A DNA stretch of 64,000 nucleotides from Micropterix aruncella (lineage: Eukaryota > Arthropoda > Insecta > Lepidoptera > Micropterigidae). The position numbers and the translations under genes are program-made. A model generated the notes under the pieces. The model did not search any database and was not told the origin of the DNA. It worked only from the letters and a program-made list of their open reading frames with translations. Shown here in pieces: positions 33,286 to 45,236 of the stretch. The stretch lies in NCBI GenBank assembly GCA_944548615.1, contig OX155960.1, forward strand, positions 14,092,447-14,156,446, given 5' to 3'. Each line of letters opens with the position of its first letter. The first letter of the stretch is position 1.

Positions 33286-36200
33286 TGTAATGATATAAAA
33301 TCGAACGCCTCCTGTCAAATAGAATACATAATATCTAAACCAAACCATGCCAAGTAAGTACACCTATTGCCATCTATACGCAGCAACGGGAAGGCAAGGT
33401 GAATGATCTTCAAAGCGTAAAAGTAGTAATTAGTCGATTCATTCATAATCCTAAAATTTAAATCATATTTCAAAACGTGTAGCGACATCTAGCGGGAAAA
33501 AAAGCGAGAAATGTTACCGTCGATAAGCAGAGAACTGTAAGAAAATTTTACTGACGTGTCGGCAAGAATATAAAATATATTAAAATAAGATTAAAACTCA
33601 ATAAAACAATAAAACGTTTATATATTCGTTAAAAATGAAGCGTAATAGCAATAAACCACTAAATAAAATAAAACTGAATAGGCTTTAGAGAAAAATCAAG
33701 GAAAAATCGATGATTCAAAAAACGCCGAAATCACATACAAAAATGGGTCTTCAAAAGATGCATGATAGAAACACAGGATATTTAGAAAGATTTCAGCGAC
33801 GACACGCACTATAGACGTAGAGTAGAATAAGCACTATCTTCTGAAACGAAAGTAGAACCTGAAAACAGAATAAATTGTTAGCAATCGATTTAAATATCGC
33901 ACGGAACGAATTCGCAGCCAGCTGAAACTGACAGTTCATATAATGATTAAATTGTCGTACTTTTAACAAGAAAAATCGCCACTATAGACGATAATGCTAA
34001 TTACAGCCTATATAGATAGAACACCCAGTAGATAGACCTACTAGAATAAAGCCAATGAAATAAGCTATTTTATGAAGCAGAGCATATATTCTGTACGATA
34101 GTTTACAGGGAGAATCTAATGTTTGAAACTGAATAAATGACGGTTTGACGGAAAAAATAAATCGGAATTATCCACGGCAGGAGGGTGTTGCCATGTTTTG
34201 ACATCAAATAGAGTCGGAATATCGTACAAATTTTGATCACTAGAGGCGCTGTAGTTCAGAAATAAGGGAGGTTTTGAGGTGGACCACTAATAAAAAACAG
34301 ACGAGCGTCTTAAAGAGCGTCTCTTCATATTTGGCGGGAAAGTTTTGGAGGGAAAGCCATATCCCAAAAAGCAGACGATAATACAAATATTAGAGTATAC
34401 AGAAAGAAGAAGCAAGTTAAAAAGGTCATAGGTGACATATTTTTAAAGGAAACGGATGAGTAATTTCGATGTGAAAAATTGTTTTCAAATTGGGTCACTG
34501 AAAAACCTACTAACGCCGAATAACTTTTTATAAAAACCATATAGGGTTATAGTAGAAAAAAAAAGAATAATAATAGCCGTAATAGTTAATGAAATAGACA
34601 TACTTTTTGGAAAAATATACACGTACCTTTAGAAGCACATAGCGCCGCGAGGAGGCAACATAAAATTAATATATATGCAGAAATTAGATGCAGGGGTTAC
34701 AGATTACAAGGGAAAAATAAGGAAATCAGCTCAAATGAGTGAATTAAAGAAATAAGAGTGCAAAAATAGCTCGATGTGCACGAAATGGTACGGAACCCCA
34801 ATGTGGAAAAACGATAGTTGGTAACCAGAAAGAAAAAGCATGATGGCCGCGTTATTTTGCATAGGAAGGGGTGAAAAGCACATCTAAAAATGGAGAAATT
34901 GCCGTATTTTGAAGGGTATAAAAAGGCGGTGGGCGATGCCAAAATCAATTCAGTTTACCAGGAGAACCAACGCGTAATAACCTCGTCACCCAAACGTCGA
35001 AAAAGTGCCGGAAAATGTAAAAGTTCAAGTTAAAACGAGGGAATGTGGGCAGAAATGCTGTCCACATTCCCATAAAAATCATGTAGAATCTAAGTGAAGT
35101 TTTTTTTAACACGTATTTATTTTATTAGAAGCGGTACATCAAATATTTGGCGGGAAAGCCAACAAAATTAAACAGTGCTAAAAAATTCGACGAGAAATCG
35201 ACGTAAAAACAGTAAAAAACCCTCTATAAGCGACGCCACGTACATCAAATAATTGGCGGGAAAGCAAACAAAATTAAACAGTGCTAAGATTCGTCGAGAG
35301 ATCGACTTAAAGACAGTAAAAAACACATTTATATAGACGCCACGTACATCAAATATTTGGCGGGAAAACATAAGTATGCAGAATCAAACAGTAGCAAGAT
35401 AGAAGAAAAATTAAAGATATTCCTTTTAAATAAACATTCACGAGGAGATCATATAAGTAATATCAAGACAGACATTCGGAATAGACTTCGCATCACGAAG
35501 ACAACGTACAATCAAATTTCGTCTTTCGACAGAACGGGGTTGAAAACAATCGTACTACACAGCCGACATCCCTACGATGCAGCTGTCAAATTGAAACAAA
35601 ACAGTTATTAGTTGTTATGTGTTTAGTTGTTAAGAAGTGTATAAAGGTGTTATGTTAGTGTAAGGTATGTGTTAATTGGATTGGATGGCAGCTTAAAACG
35701 AGTAAGATTGTTCAAATTAATATAATTGCGTTATAATTGCGTTATAACCGCCGAAGCTGGCCATACTATAAAACTGTTATAGTTGATATTTTTTTAATAT
35801 ATTATGCAAATATGTATGTTGTCATAAGTATGAATAACAAATGCGTCTTACACTGTTTCGCGCTATAATTGAAATAGAAAGCCAATACCATCTGCTTTTC
35901 GTACTGTCCGCTACTACATTGTTAGCGTGAACCTTTTTTTTATAAGGCCAGTACTTGATTGGGACTGCAGGCCGTCAATAAAAGACGAAGCCTCATGGAT
36001 TGAGATATTTGAAACTGCCTGGTTTCACAGAGACAAAGTCCGTGAACCAGCGTAGCGATAAACTAAGAAAAAAATGTATATACGTATGTCGTAATTGATT
36101 CGACATACACAGTAATATAGGTTATGATAAGTTGTGTTTTTGTGCTATATTGCGTATTGTCATATTATCATGTTATTATTATTTAATGCAAAGCTACAAA

Positions 36201-37248
36201 AAGAGCCATATATGTAATGAATAGTATAAACTAAAAAAAATTATTTTACAATATATCGAATATTTTGCCGGAAAAAGTGTTCATATTTTTTAATCAAAAG
36301 GATACCATACCTGGGAATAAAAAAAATAGACTGAGCTAAATTATAATTAGAAGTGGATTCGATAGATCAGATACCGCGCTAACGGATGAACGAACGCAGT
36401 AATTGAATACGCGAGATTGGCGCCTTTATTATAAATGTATCTCGTAATCCAATAAATATATAAGAAATATAACTCCTGAGTTCACGACGCACTGACAGAA
36501 GACTGTAGCATCCGTCAGTGTGATAAATAGTGCATCGACAAATCAAACGATGTCAGATATTCAGTAATGATCACTAGCGTACTTCTAAGTACATTAAAAA
36601 ATAAAAAATCCCAGCTGATTGGAGTAATCGTCAACCGATATTGAGAAAGTGACTTAAAACTATTAGCATACATTGATCTGGAAGTCTCTAACTATAGAAC
36701 ACCTTTGATAATCCACTAGATAGAAATTGTGTCATAGAACATCAAAAATCAATATTTCTCATCGGGATGAGATCTTAAAAGTGTATGTTACAAGCCGATC
36801 CTAATTTATAAACCTCGAATTGATCCAAACTATCTAAAACCAAGTGCATAAGGGTCTAACAAATTGGTCTAGACACATAGAATACTCCTTATTATTCTTC
36901 TTCTTCTTTTGGAGAATACATTTTAGTCAGGACAGGAGAATTTCATATATGAGGGAGATCGTACAAGAGAAAACAGGGCTATTCACTGGAAATCTCTATT
37001 CTCTGCATACTTTGAATATCTTTATACATATATTAGCATCATCCTCTTCTTTTAGTCACTTCTCCGTTCAATCTTCTTCATCAAGCGCTTATCGCTGATG
37101 ATACGTCGCGCACGTTTAAGTAACAAATATTGATAAATATTATTATTATTGAATAATATTAATTAATATTAGTGTTAATAATATTAATAAATATATTAAT
37201 ATTAATATTAATAATATTAATAAATATATTAAAAAAAATATCGCTACA
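33286..37248 (+). repeat. Element 1 left LTR
   Basis: It starts TGTAATG and, by the position of the primer-binding-like sequence, ends ATCGCTACA at 37,248 (3,963 bases), giving matching TGTA...TACA termini. The first 824 bases match 63,177-64,000, with one substitution noticed (AGCTGAAACTG against AGCTGGAACTG). The right end is inferred by analogy with element 2, because the second LTR is cut by the window. Small frames inside are not genes. Confidence 0.6.
34330..35367 (+). promoter_or_regulatory. LTR enhancer-like repeats with TTTGGCGGGAAA motifs
   Basis: A unit of about 105 bases is present nearly three times (starts at 35,134, 35,240 and 35,344). Each begins GTACATCAAATATTTGGCGGGAAA. The motif TTTGGCGGGAAA, which matches the E2F/DP binding consensus, occurs at 34,330, 35,146 and 35,356, with a one-base variant at 35,252. 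Tandem factor-binding repeats in an LTR usually act as enhancers; here that role is inferred. Confidence 0.45.
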
Positions 37249-37251
37249 AAA

Positions 37252-37435
37252 TGGCTTGCCCAAAGTATGGCCGATCATGATCATTGCGATATATTGTCAT
37301 CTTACATCTCTTACATCTCACAAATTATACAAATTAAATTATATTAAATAAGAAATAGGATTATATTAAATAATAAATAAATAATAATAAAAAAAAATAA
37401 TGCTACAAAAATGCCGACCCAACGCGGGGCCTGAT
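37252..37435 (+). promoter_or_regulatory. Element 1 primer-binding region, two PBS-like units
   Basis: Directly after the LTR end, GCTACA-AAA-TGGCTTGCCCAAAG (37,243-37,265) resembles the 18-base complement of the tRNA-Lys 3' end (TGGCGCCCAACGTGGGGC). A second unit, GCTACAAAAA followed by TGCCGACCCAACGCGGGGCC, lies at about 37,403-37,433. Its match to tRNA-Lys is better in the second half. Element 2 shows the same arrangement with three units. Confidence 0.4.
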
Positions 37436-38080
37436 TAAAACATTTTAAAGTGAACGGGAACTACTTAGTAGAACATAAACATAGTAATAATTAATATTTT
37501 TGAATAAATATCGTTCGTTCATCGGTGAGGCTAATAAATATATAGATACTACCATTGGAGGATACTATCATTGGATGTTAATACATGTATATATTGGTCC
37601 TTTTTGTGAGCTTTGGCGAGGAAGTTGAAATTTCACTCGCGAATATTTTATTGTTTGCTTGTTTGTTTTTTGAGTGTTGACAATAAGGTCGCACCACATA
37701 TATGATAAATGTTAAGTTGTAATTACTATCTAGCAAATACTATAATATTGTTTTTCTGTGTTACGGTGATACCATCGCACAGATCATCTTGAATGTTTTG
37801 ATGTTATCTTGTTAAATATTTGCGATATTAGCAAGTGAGTTATATCGGAGGTGGATTATAAGATATATAATATTATAAGATATAATAATAAACCCCGTTC
37901 TGCGAAAGGTGCGAATTAATATTTTTATGCGAATCTTAATTATTAATTTTCTTTATAAATGTTCTGTCTTGTCTGCATAAATTATTATAATATCATCTCG
38001 TGAAGTGCAAAATAAATATAAAATATTATCATAATAAATAAAAAGATTTCCAATATAGAAAAATAATAATAATAGAAATA
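37436..38080 (+). other. Element 1 untranslated leader
   Basis: AT-rich leader before gag, without a long frame. The interval 37,135-37,225 just upstream is a TAATATTAATA-rich low-complexity run at the LTR end. Confidence 0.5.
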
Positions 38081-39367
38081 ATGTCGTATACGGCATCAAC
38101 GTCAAAAAGACGCCGACTAGCATTAGATATTGAGCAGGGCCGTATTAGGAGCATGTTCGATAGGGACGTTAGTCCGCATAATTCCTTATATGAGTATAAT
38201 AGATTAGCAGAGCAAGCAGCTGACCAGGCTTTTATAGATAAGGAAAGAGAGAATATGGCTAATATAATAAAAAAATTAGAAGAACAGTTGAAGGAGGCAA
38301 CGATAAATAATAATAATATCGCTTTAAATGAAAACAATTCAAATAAAATAATAAAGCAGGAAGGTGCATATGTGCCACCGACTGCGGGAAATATAAATGA
38401 TGTGTTTCGTTGGGGAATCAAATTTACCGGGGAAGGATCAGTATTGGATTTCATTGAGACGTGCGAGGATAGATTGAGGTCTCGACGCGTTAGCGGAAAT
38501 ACATTAGTAGAATCATTTACCGAACTATTGACTGGACCCGCATTGAAATGGTTTCGTTCAATGAGAACCGATCAGTTGACATGGTATGAGTTAAAGAGGA
38601 AGTTAATCGAGCGTTTTGAAGCTTTGAACTACCAAATTAAAATGGATAGTCACATAAGAAATCTAAAACAAAAGCCCCAACAGAGCATAGAAGAGTATAT
38701 GACCGAGGTTAGAGGTTTCAACGCACTATTGCGTGAACCAATAAAAGATACAATTTTATTAGAAATACTAAAAATAAATGTTGCCGATCGTTATAAGCCC
38801 ATATTAGGCGCACAAATTCTGACTACTGTCGAAGAGCTCGTAAAGTATGCGAAAAACTTTGAGCAATACATAAATAAAGAGGAAGCTAACCCAATTAAAG
38901 AAGTATATCGCGGAAATTATAAGAAACCGATGGTCGCGACGGTTATAGAAAAGAATAACTATAATCAAAATAAGCGCTATAATGACTTTCCTAGGAATGA
39001 CCAGCGCAATACAAATGATATGCCGTTTAACAATAATAGATTCCAAACATCAGGTAGAGGGCGCGGAAACATGAATCGTGGGCGCGGGGGATATAACTTC
39101 TCCGGACAGAGTAGAATTGTGAACGAGATTAGATGTTTGAAATGTGAGGAACTAGGTCATCACTTCACCACATGCCGGCAAATAAGGGGTAAAATCTGTT
39201 TCGGGTGTCGTGCGGAGGGCGTGACAAAATTTGAATGCGCCCGATGCAATAATAATAAGGGGATATCAAATATAAATAATATAAATAGAACGTCGGGAGA
39301 TGTAAGGAACGATCAAGATTCAGTAGTTAGACCAGTCTCTCGTCAGGAGAATTCGGGAAACGAATAG
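38081..39367 (+). CDS. gag: Element 1 Gag polyprotein
   Basis: Structural protein of the retrotransposon particle, 428 residues, intact. The N-terminal part is charged and coiled-coil-like (ERENMANIIKKLEEQLKE). Residues about 108-270 form the retrotransposon Gag capsid-like domain, with WGIKFTGEGSVLDFIE, ALKWFRSMR and a FEQYI-type end. A glycine/arginine/asparagine-rich stretch follows. A CCHC zinc knuckle has C352, C355, H360 and C365 (CLKCEELGHHFTTC), and then a second cysteine-rich motif (CFGC...CARC). The ATG at 38,081 is the first in frame and follows a long AT-rich leader. Pol follows in the -1 frame through the heptamer near the stop. Confidence 0.85.
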   Translation: MSYTASTSKRRRLALDIEQGRIRSMFDRDVSPHNSLYEYNRLAEQAADQAFIDKERENMANIIKKLEEQLKEATINNNNIALNENNSNKIIKQEGAYVPPTAGNINDVFRWGIKFTGEGSVLDFIETCEDRLRSRRVSGNTLVESFTELLTGPALKWFRSMRTDQLTWYELKRKLIERFEALNYQIKMDSHIRNLKQKPQQSIEEYMTEVRGFNALLREPIKDTILLEILKINVADRYKPILGAQILTTVEELVKYAKNFEQYINKEEANPIKEVYRGNYKKPMVATVIEKNNYNQNKRYNDFPRNDQRNTNDMPFNNNRFQTSGRGRGNMNRGRGGYNFSGQSRIVNEIRCLKCEELGHHFTTCRQIRGKICFGCRAEGVTKFECARCNNNKGISNINNINRTSGDVRNDQDSVVRPVSRQENSGNE

Positions 39368-39398
39368 AAGGCTCACCAACTGTAAGGGGGTTAGTGAG
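39355..39398 (+). promoter_or_regulatory. Element 1 -1 frameshift signal (G GGA AAC plus stem-loop)
   Basis: GGGAAAC at 39,355-39,361 lies in the gag frame as G GGA AAC, two codons before the gag stop. Ten bases later CTCACCAAC (39,372-39,380) can pair with GTTAGTGAG (39,390-39,398) with one mismatch. The pol frame is -1 relative to gag and open from 39,331, so slippage here would enter pol without a start codon. Heptamer, spacer and stem match the retroviral -1 signal. Confidence 0.7.
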
Positions 39399-42300
39399 GC
39401 TATACAATAGCACCCTAACAGATGATATTAATGATCAAAGACCATATATAAAGATAATAATAGAGGGAAAAAAATTAAAAGCTTTGATCGATACCGGGTC
39501 AACGGTGAATATAATTGGAAAAAAGTATGTGTCATCGTTTAAAAATAATATAAATATAATAAAAAAGAATAGGGTGGAGTTGACTTCGGCTGATGGAACT
39601 ATACAAGATATAATAGGAGAGTTAAAAATTATGACCCAATATAAACAAATTAAACGGAATTTAAATTTTATTATTAGTCCGAGCATAAAAGAAGGTGTGA
39701 TATTAGGACTAGAATTCTTGAAAGTTTTCAATATAAAAATAGATTTCGAATTAGAAGATGAAGAGGTGGAGTTCATTCGTTGTGCCAGTCTAGTTCAAAA
39801 GATAACGTCGGATAAATATATTTTGGAGGAAGGTGATTTAGGCGAACGTGAATCACAAATATTAAAATCATTAAAGGAAGAATTCAATGAAATTTCAATA
39901 GAACATAAAGGATTAGGATTAACGCACTTAGTGACACATAAAATAATTACAAAAGACGGTCCAGTCCGACAACGACCGTATCGATTGTCACCATATAAGC
40001 AGGAACTTTTGAACTTAGAAATAGACCGGATGCTAAGGTTAGGAGTTATTAAACCAATTAGGTCAGAGTGGAGTAGCCCTCTGGTAACTGTAGAAAAGAA
40101 AGACGGGACGATGAGAGTATGTTTAGATTCACGACGTTTAAACGCGATAACAGAAAAGGATCATTATCCTGTAGCTTTTTCACAACGAATATTAGATAAT
40201 CTAAAGGACGCCCACTATCTGTCTTCTATAGATTTGGGTAAGGCCTTCTGGCAAATACCATTAGATGTTACATCAATACCTAAGACAGCATTTGTTGTAG
40301 AACGTAAAGGAATGTATGCCTTTGTCCGTATGCCGTTCGGCACGTGCAATGCAACTTCAGAGCTTGCGCGCTTAATGGATAAGATCTTTGGGTTAGAGTT
40401 CGAGGGAGAGATATACTGTTATGCAGACGATCTAGTAGTAGTATCGAGGGATTTCAACCGACACATAGAGTTATTAAGAACTGTGAAGGACCGATTACAA
40501 CAGGCTGGCTTAACCATAAACATGAAGAAGAGTGAGTTTTGCAAACCAGAATTTAAATACTTAGGGTACATAGTAAACAAAAATGGACTGTCTACAGATC
40601 CAGATAAGATAAAATGCATAAAAGAATTCCCTATACCGAGAAACATAAAGGAAGTTAGAAGTTTTGTGGGGCTCGCGTTATACTATCGCCGTTTCATAAA
40701 GGGTTTTGCATTCATAGCTGACCCATTACATAAATTAATGGGGGGAAAGAAAAATATAGTACAAAAATTAGTGTGGAACCCCGAAGCGCAAATAGCATTT
40801 GATAAATTAAAACAAGCCCTGACGGAAGCACCGGTCATGAAATGCCCTGATTATAGTAAAATCTTTTATCTTCATTGCGATGCATCAGGAAAGGCAGTGG
40901 GTGCCATGTTAGCTCAGATTTCAGGGGATGATGATAAAGAACACCCGATAGCGTACTATTCCAAGAGTTTGTCAGCTGCAGAGCGTAACTACAGTACGAC
41001 AGAACGCGAGTTATTATCAGTTTTAAAAGCAATACAACACTTCAAACATCATTTTGATGGCGTACACTTTAAAGTCTACTCCGATCATAATAGCCTAAAA
41101 TGGGTCAACCGTCTCGAGAATACCAGTGGTCGTTTGGCTAGGTGGAGTTGTTTACTGTCTCAGTACGACTTCGAAATTATTTACCGGAAGGGAGCTTTAA
41201 ATATTGTCCCGGACGTGTTGTCACGTATAGAGCAGGATGAAGTCTGCAACGTAGAAATCACAAAATTAAAAAACCCTGACGAATGGTACAACGAATTGAA
41301 CGAACGAATAATGAATTCACCGACAGAAATAGAAGGTTTTAAAATAGAAAGTGATAGGTTATATAAATTAGTAGTGCCTAAAACACAAAACTTTGGGACT
41401 AGGAAGCCATGGAAATTAATATTAAAACCCGATGAAAGGCAGGAGGCCATAATAAAAACCCATGATGGATACTTAGGAGTACACTTCGGAATATATAAAA
41501 CAATTAAAAAAATACAGGAGGATTATTATTGGCCAGGTCTAGCAAAAGACGTAGAAAAATATATTGATACATGTCAAAAGTGCAAAGGATATAAAATAGC
41601 AACCACAAAGCCACAAGGGTGGATGATAAAACCTAAAGCAGTAGATGAACCATTGAATACTCTCAGCTTAGACATAATAGGTGCGCTGCCTAGAAGCTTG
41701 TCAGGGCACGCATACATTTTCTCCGTGGTAGATGTATTTTCAAAATTCGTTTGGTTGTTTCCAATAAGGAAAGTAACGTCAAATGCTTTAGAAGAAATTT
41801 TAGAAAACCAAATATTTTTAAAGTATGGAGTACCTGCAACCATTATTTTAGATAACGCACAATATTTTCGGTCCAAATAATTCGATAAATTTTTTGAGAA
41901 ATTTGCAATACCGCGCGTTTATACTTGCTATTATTCTCCCCAATAAAATACTATAGAAAGGTATAACCAAGTGATTAAAACCAGTCTAGGAATATTATCA
42001 GGAGATCGGCAGAGAACCTGGTCCAAATACATAAATAAAATCCAATTCGCAATGAATAATCACATTAACTTAAGTACAGGATATACACCGAACTTTCTCA
42101 TGTTTGGAAGAGAACCATATATCAATGGAAAACTTCACGGCATTAACACTTATGTACCTAGCGACGCGAGACACATAGAGATAGCAGATGCTAAACAGCG
42201 CACCGAAAATATAAGGGAATTAGAGCTGATATATCAAGTCGTGGAGGAGAAGCTATTAGAAAATTTTAAAAAGAATTCAGAAAGATACAATTTGCGGCGT

Positions 42301-42519
42301 AAAAGAGTAGTTTTTAACAAAGGTGACATAGTGTGGAAACGTAACCACGTTCAATCAAACAAGATAGAATATTTCACCCATAAATTAGCTCCGCGATACG
42401 TACAAGCAAGGGTAAGCAATAGGGTAACGGAGAATGCTTATGACCTAGAAACCTTAGAAGGCACTCCGTTAGGAAGATTTCATATCAAGGATTTAATGAA
42501 GGTTAGCGGACGGTGTTAG
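39361..42519 (+). pseudogene. pol: Element 1 Pol polyprotein, two nonsense codons in integrase
   Basis: Frame without an ATG at its start, reached by frameshift. Counting from 39,394: protease with LIDTGST (D33), reverse transcriptase with YADD at 343-346, RNase H with HCDAS (D496), integrase zinc motif H690, H697, C727, C730, and integrase core D760 and D820. In-frame TAA codons stand at codon 829 (41,878) and codon 851 (41,944). The same frame resumes and carries the third acidic residue E855 and the integrase C-terminus to 42,519. D820 to E855 is one residue shorter than in element 2, so a 3-base deletion is likely. Without the stops it would be about 1,042 residues, normal for gypsy Pol. 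Non-autonomous as it stands. Confidence 0.85.
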
Positions 42520-43023
42520 AACTTACAAGTTATTATATATACATAGAGTGCAAAGATAATGTCATTATTATTATAGAGCAGAGATACGCAACCTTTTGTT
42601 AAAATATATTTTTAAATGCCTATTTTTATTCAGCGCTACTAATAGTGACTGACGATTAATAATTTATTATGATGTTCTTTTAGGGGACATAACCATAAGT
42701 AGTTTGCTTGTATTATATGAATAGTCAATGAATTATATTATAGTAAACATACCATTTAATTACTACCTATCAGTACCTTGTAACAATATTCATTCCATCC
42801 TGACCCGCATCCTATTCATAGTCCTCAACCACCAATCCTACTCACATTCCTCAACTACCAACTCCATTATTCCACAAACCTTACTTACACTGTACTGAAA
42901 CGTTTTAACTTTTTGAGTCGTCATAAAAAATTTGCTTTTAAGCAAGGCGCTGACTCTTTGTAGGACAAGAAGATAATTAGTTTAAAGTAGTTACACATAA
43001 TTAAATATATATATGTATGTATA

Positions 43024-43071
<48 letters not shown>

Positions 43072-45236
43072 CATATATTTTTTTATTTTTTATTTTATTT
43101 TCTTTTATTCAGGAAAATATACTATATGACAGAGGGAGTTGGCAACATCCGCTAATCAAAATATCATTAGAGAAGGGAAATTTAAAAATATTATAATATA
43201 AATAATAGTGGACAACATGTCTCACTACATAATAAATATATAAATAAATAAATTAAAGATAGACATCACGTAGTCGAAGTCAACGAAACCGGAGGTTAAC
43301 CCTTGGAGTAAATGGGTATTTTCATGGATGCATCTGTCTCTTTTGCAGGATTTTCGGCGACATCGACCTTAAAGTACTATAACTACGAAACTACTACACC
43401 AATCATAAAAAGAACAACTGCACAATGATTGCATTGAAATTTCGAATATAGAATATTGAAATATCATTTTGTAAAACAATTAGATAATTATTAATAAATA
43501 TGAGAACGTCAAAGAAGTGAAAAAAACGTGGAACCAGATCTGGTCGTATCATACTCAACGGATAATTGTTTCAGAACCAGATTTGGTCGTATCATACTCA
43601 AGGGGTTAACGACAATAATAGTTAAACCTAAAGGGTATTTTAATAATATAATAATAATAAATAACCATATACGGAATAACGTTGATTATATACCGTAAAA
43701 TAATGAGGATGAAAATATGTTCTGTGGTAAAATTTTATAATAATGAGTCTTGCGTGGTATAAGCCGCGACAAGAGATAAATATATTTTTTTGTTATCAAG
43801 ATATTTTAGAGTAGTTAAATATGGAAATATAATAGAGACAAATATTATGATAAAAATATAATAACGTGTGCCATATAGTACATGTCCGGTTATCAATGTA
43901 TATGGAGGATAACAAATATATGTTTAATAAGTATTAGGGAGCTAAACCTTATACCATAATATAGATACGTATGTCATATAACATACGTACGGTTATCGAT
44001 TTGTAGGGAGGATAACGATATATAAAGATAACAACGAAGTGGCAGTAAATGATCTTGGGTTGATAATGATGATTTGTCGGTGGGTCTGAAGACTGACATG
44101 TCGGCGAACAAGCCATAGGACTGCAGGGCTAGGACGGATGTTTTTTTGTTAGGAGTTTATAATAGGAGTGATTCATGACGCTCCGGAATGCCTGGTGACG
44201 GTTTAAATAGGTTCGTCCAATAATCCGAAGCGCAGGGTTCCAAAATAATGCAACGAGTTGAGTGCGTTGGCAATTTTCCCCAGGGCTGCTAGATAAGGAG
44301 ATAATATTCGATTATAGGCTGATATGGGTCCTCTCACGAGCTCGTGTAGATTGGGACGGGGGTTTTGGAAGATAGGAGATATAATAATTATTATCTATAA
44401 TATATAGTTGAGAAGTTGAAATAAATAAATAGAAGTTTCTAAATTAGTTTAAATATTGGAGGAGATATACAGTAACGTTCCAAAAGAATGAGGCGAAGTA
44501 TGAAGACGCAAATTTTAACTTTAAAAATATCTAACATGAGATGGAGACGATGACGGGTTGTAATTTTGGTATGAAGAGATGTATGAAAAGGTCACACGAA
44601 AGGGAATGGATGAAAGGTAGTGAATTAAAAGGATAAGATAACGTCCCGGATTCTGACTTATTACATGAGAAGTAGCTTCAACATAAAAAAAAAATCTGAT
44701 ATCAATAAATGCACAGCAATAGTCCAGTTTAGCATACATACGTTAGATTAACCATAATTTAGCTATACAGACGGTGTAAGTTCGGCGTGAAAATTCATAC
44801 CAGTTATAATATTTTTTTAAAAAATATGATATATCCCATGCTTAGGTACGAACTTTGGTTTGTACGTCAAGGTCGAGTACTCAGGTCAGTGGCCTAGGGC
44901 GAATATTTAATTATAGTACCCAAGAGACTCGCCATGGCATTCGCATATTCAACATAGTTAGTGAGTTAGACAGAATAAAGTTTCAGGTGACGCCCGTGTA
45001 AGGATTTAAAAATTCATCGGTTAGCGCACGCGTGATTCGGAGAAAGAAATGAAATTAATTTAGACTTTTCAACGGAAGGAAGTAGTATTTATATATAACT
45101 ATGTTATTGATAATATAGAGAGAGAGATGAAACAAGTAGGCGGAGATGTGATCGAGGACTCGGAAGTAATTCTGTTGAGCAGGTGCACATTGAAGTGAAA
45201 GAGAGAGATAGGAAGTTGGATTATTATCATACGTAT
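42520..45236 (+). other. Element 1 downstream untranslated region, left part
   Basis: About 2.7 kb without a protein-like frame. A TA dinucleotide run lies at 43,024-43,068. The sentence-like repeat AACCAGATCTGGTCGTATCATACTCAA occurs twice (43,532 and 43,574). No env-like frame with signal peptide or membrane segment was found. Element 2 is inserted at its end, after GTAT (45,233-45,236). Confidence 0.5.
43024..43068. repeat. TA dinucleotide microsatellite
   Basis: About 22 TA units in a row, bounded by GTATGTATATGAA on the left and CATACATATAT on the right. Confidence 0.9.

Noticed and set aside
38029..38454. 141-residue minus-strand frame opposite gag
   Set aside because: Antisense shadow of the well-supported gag frame.
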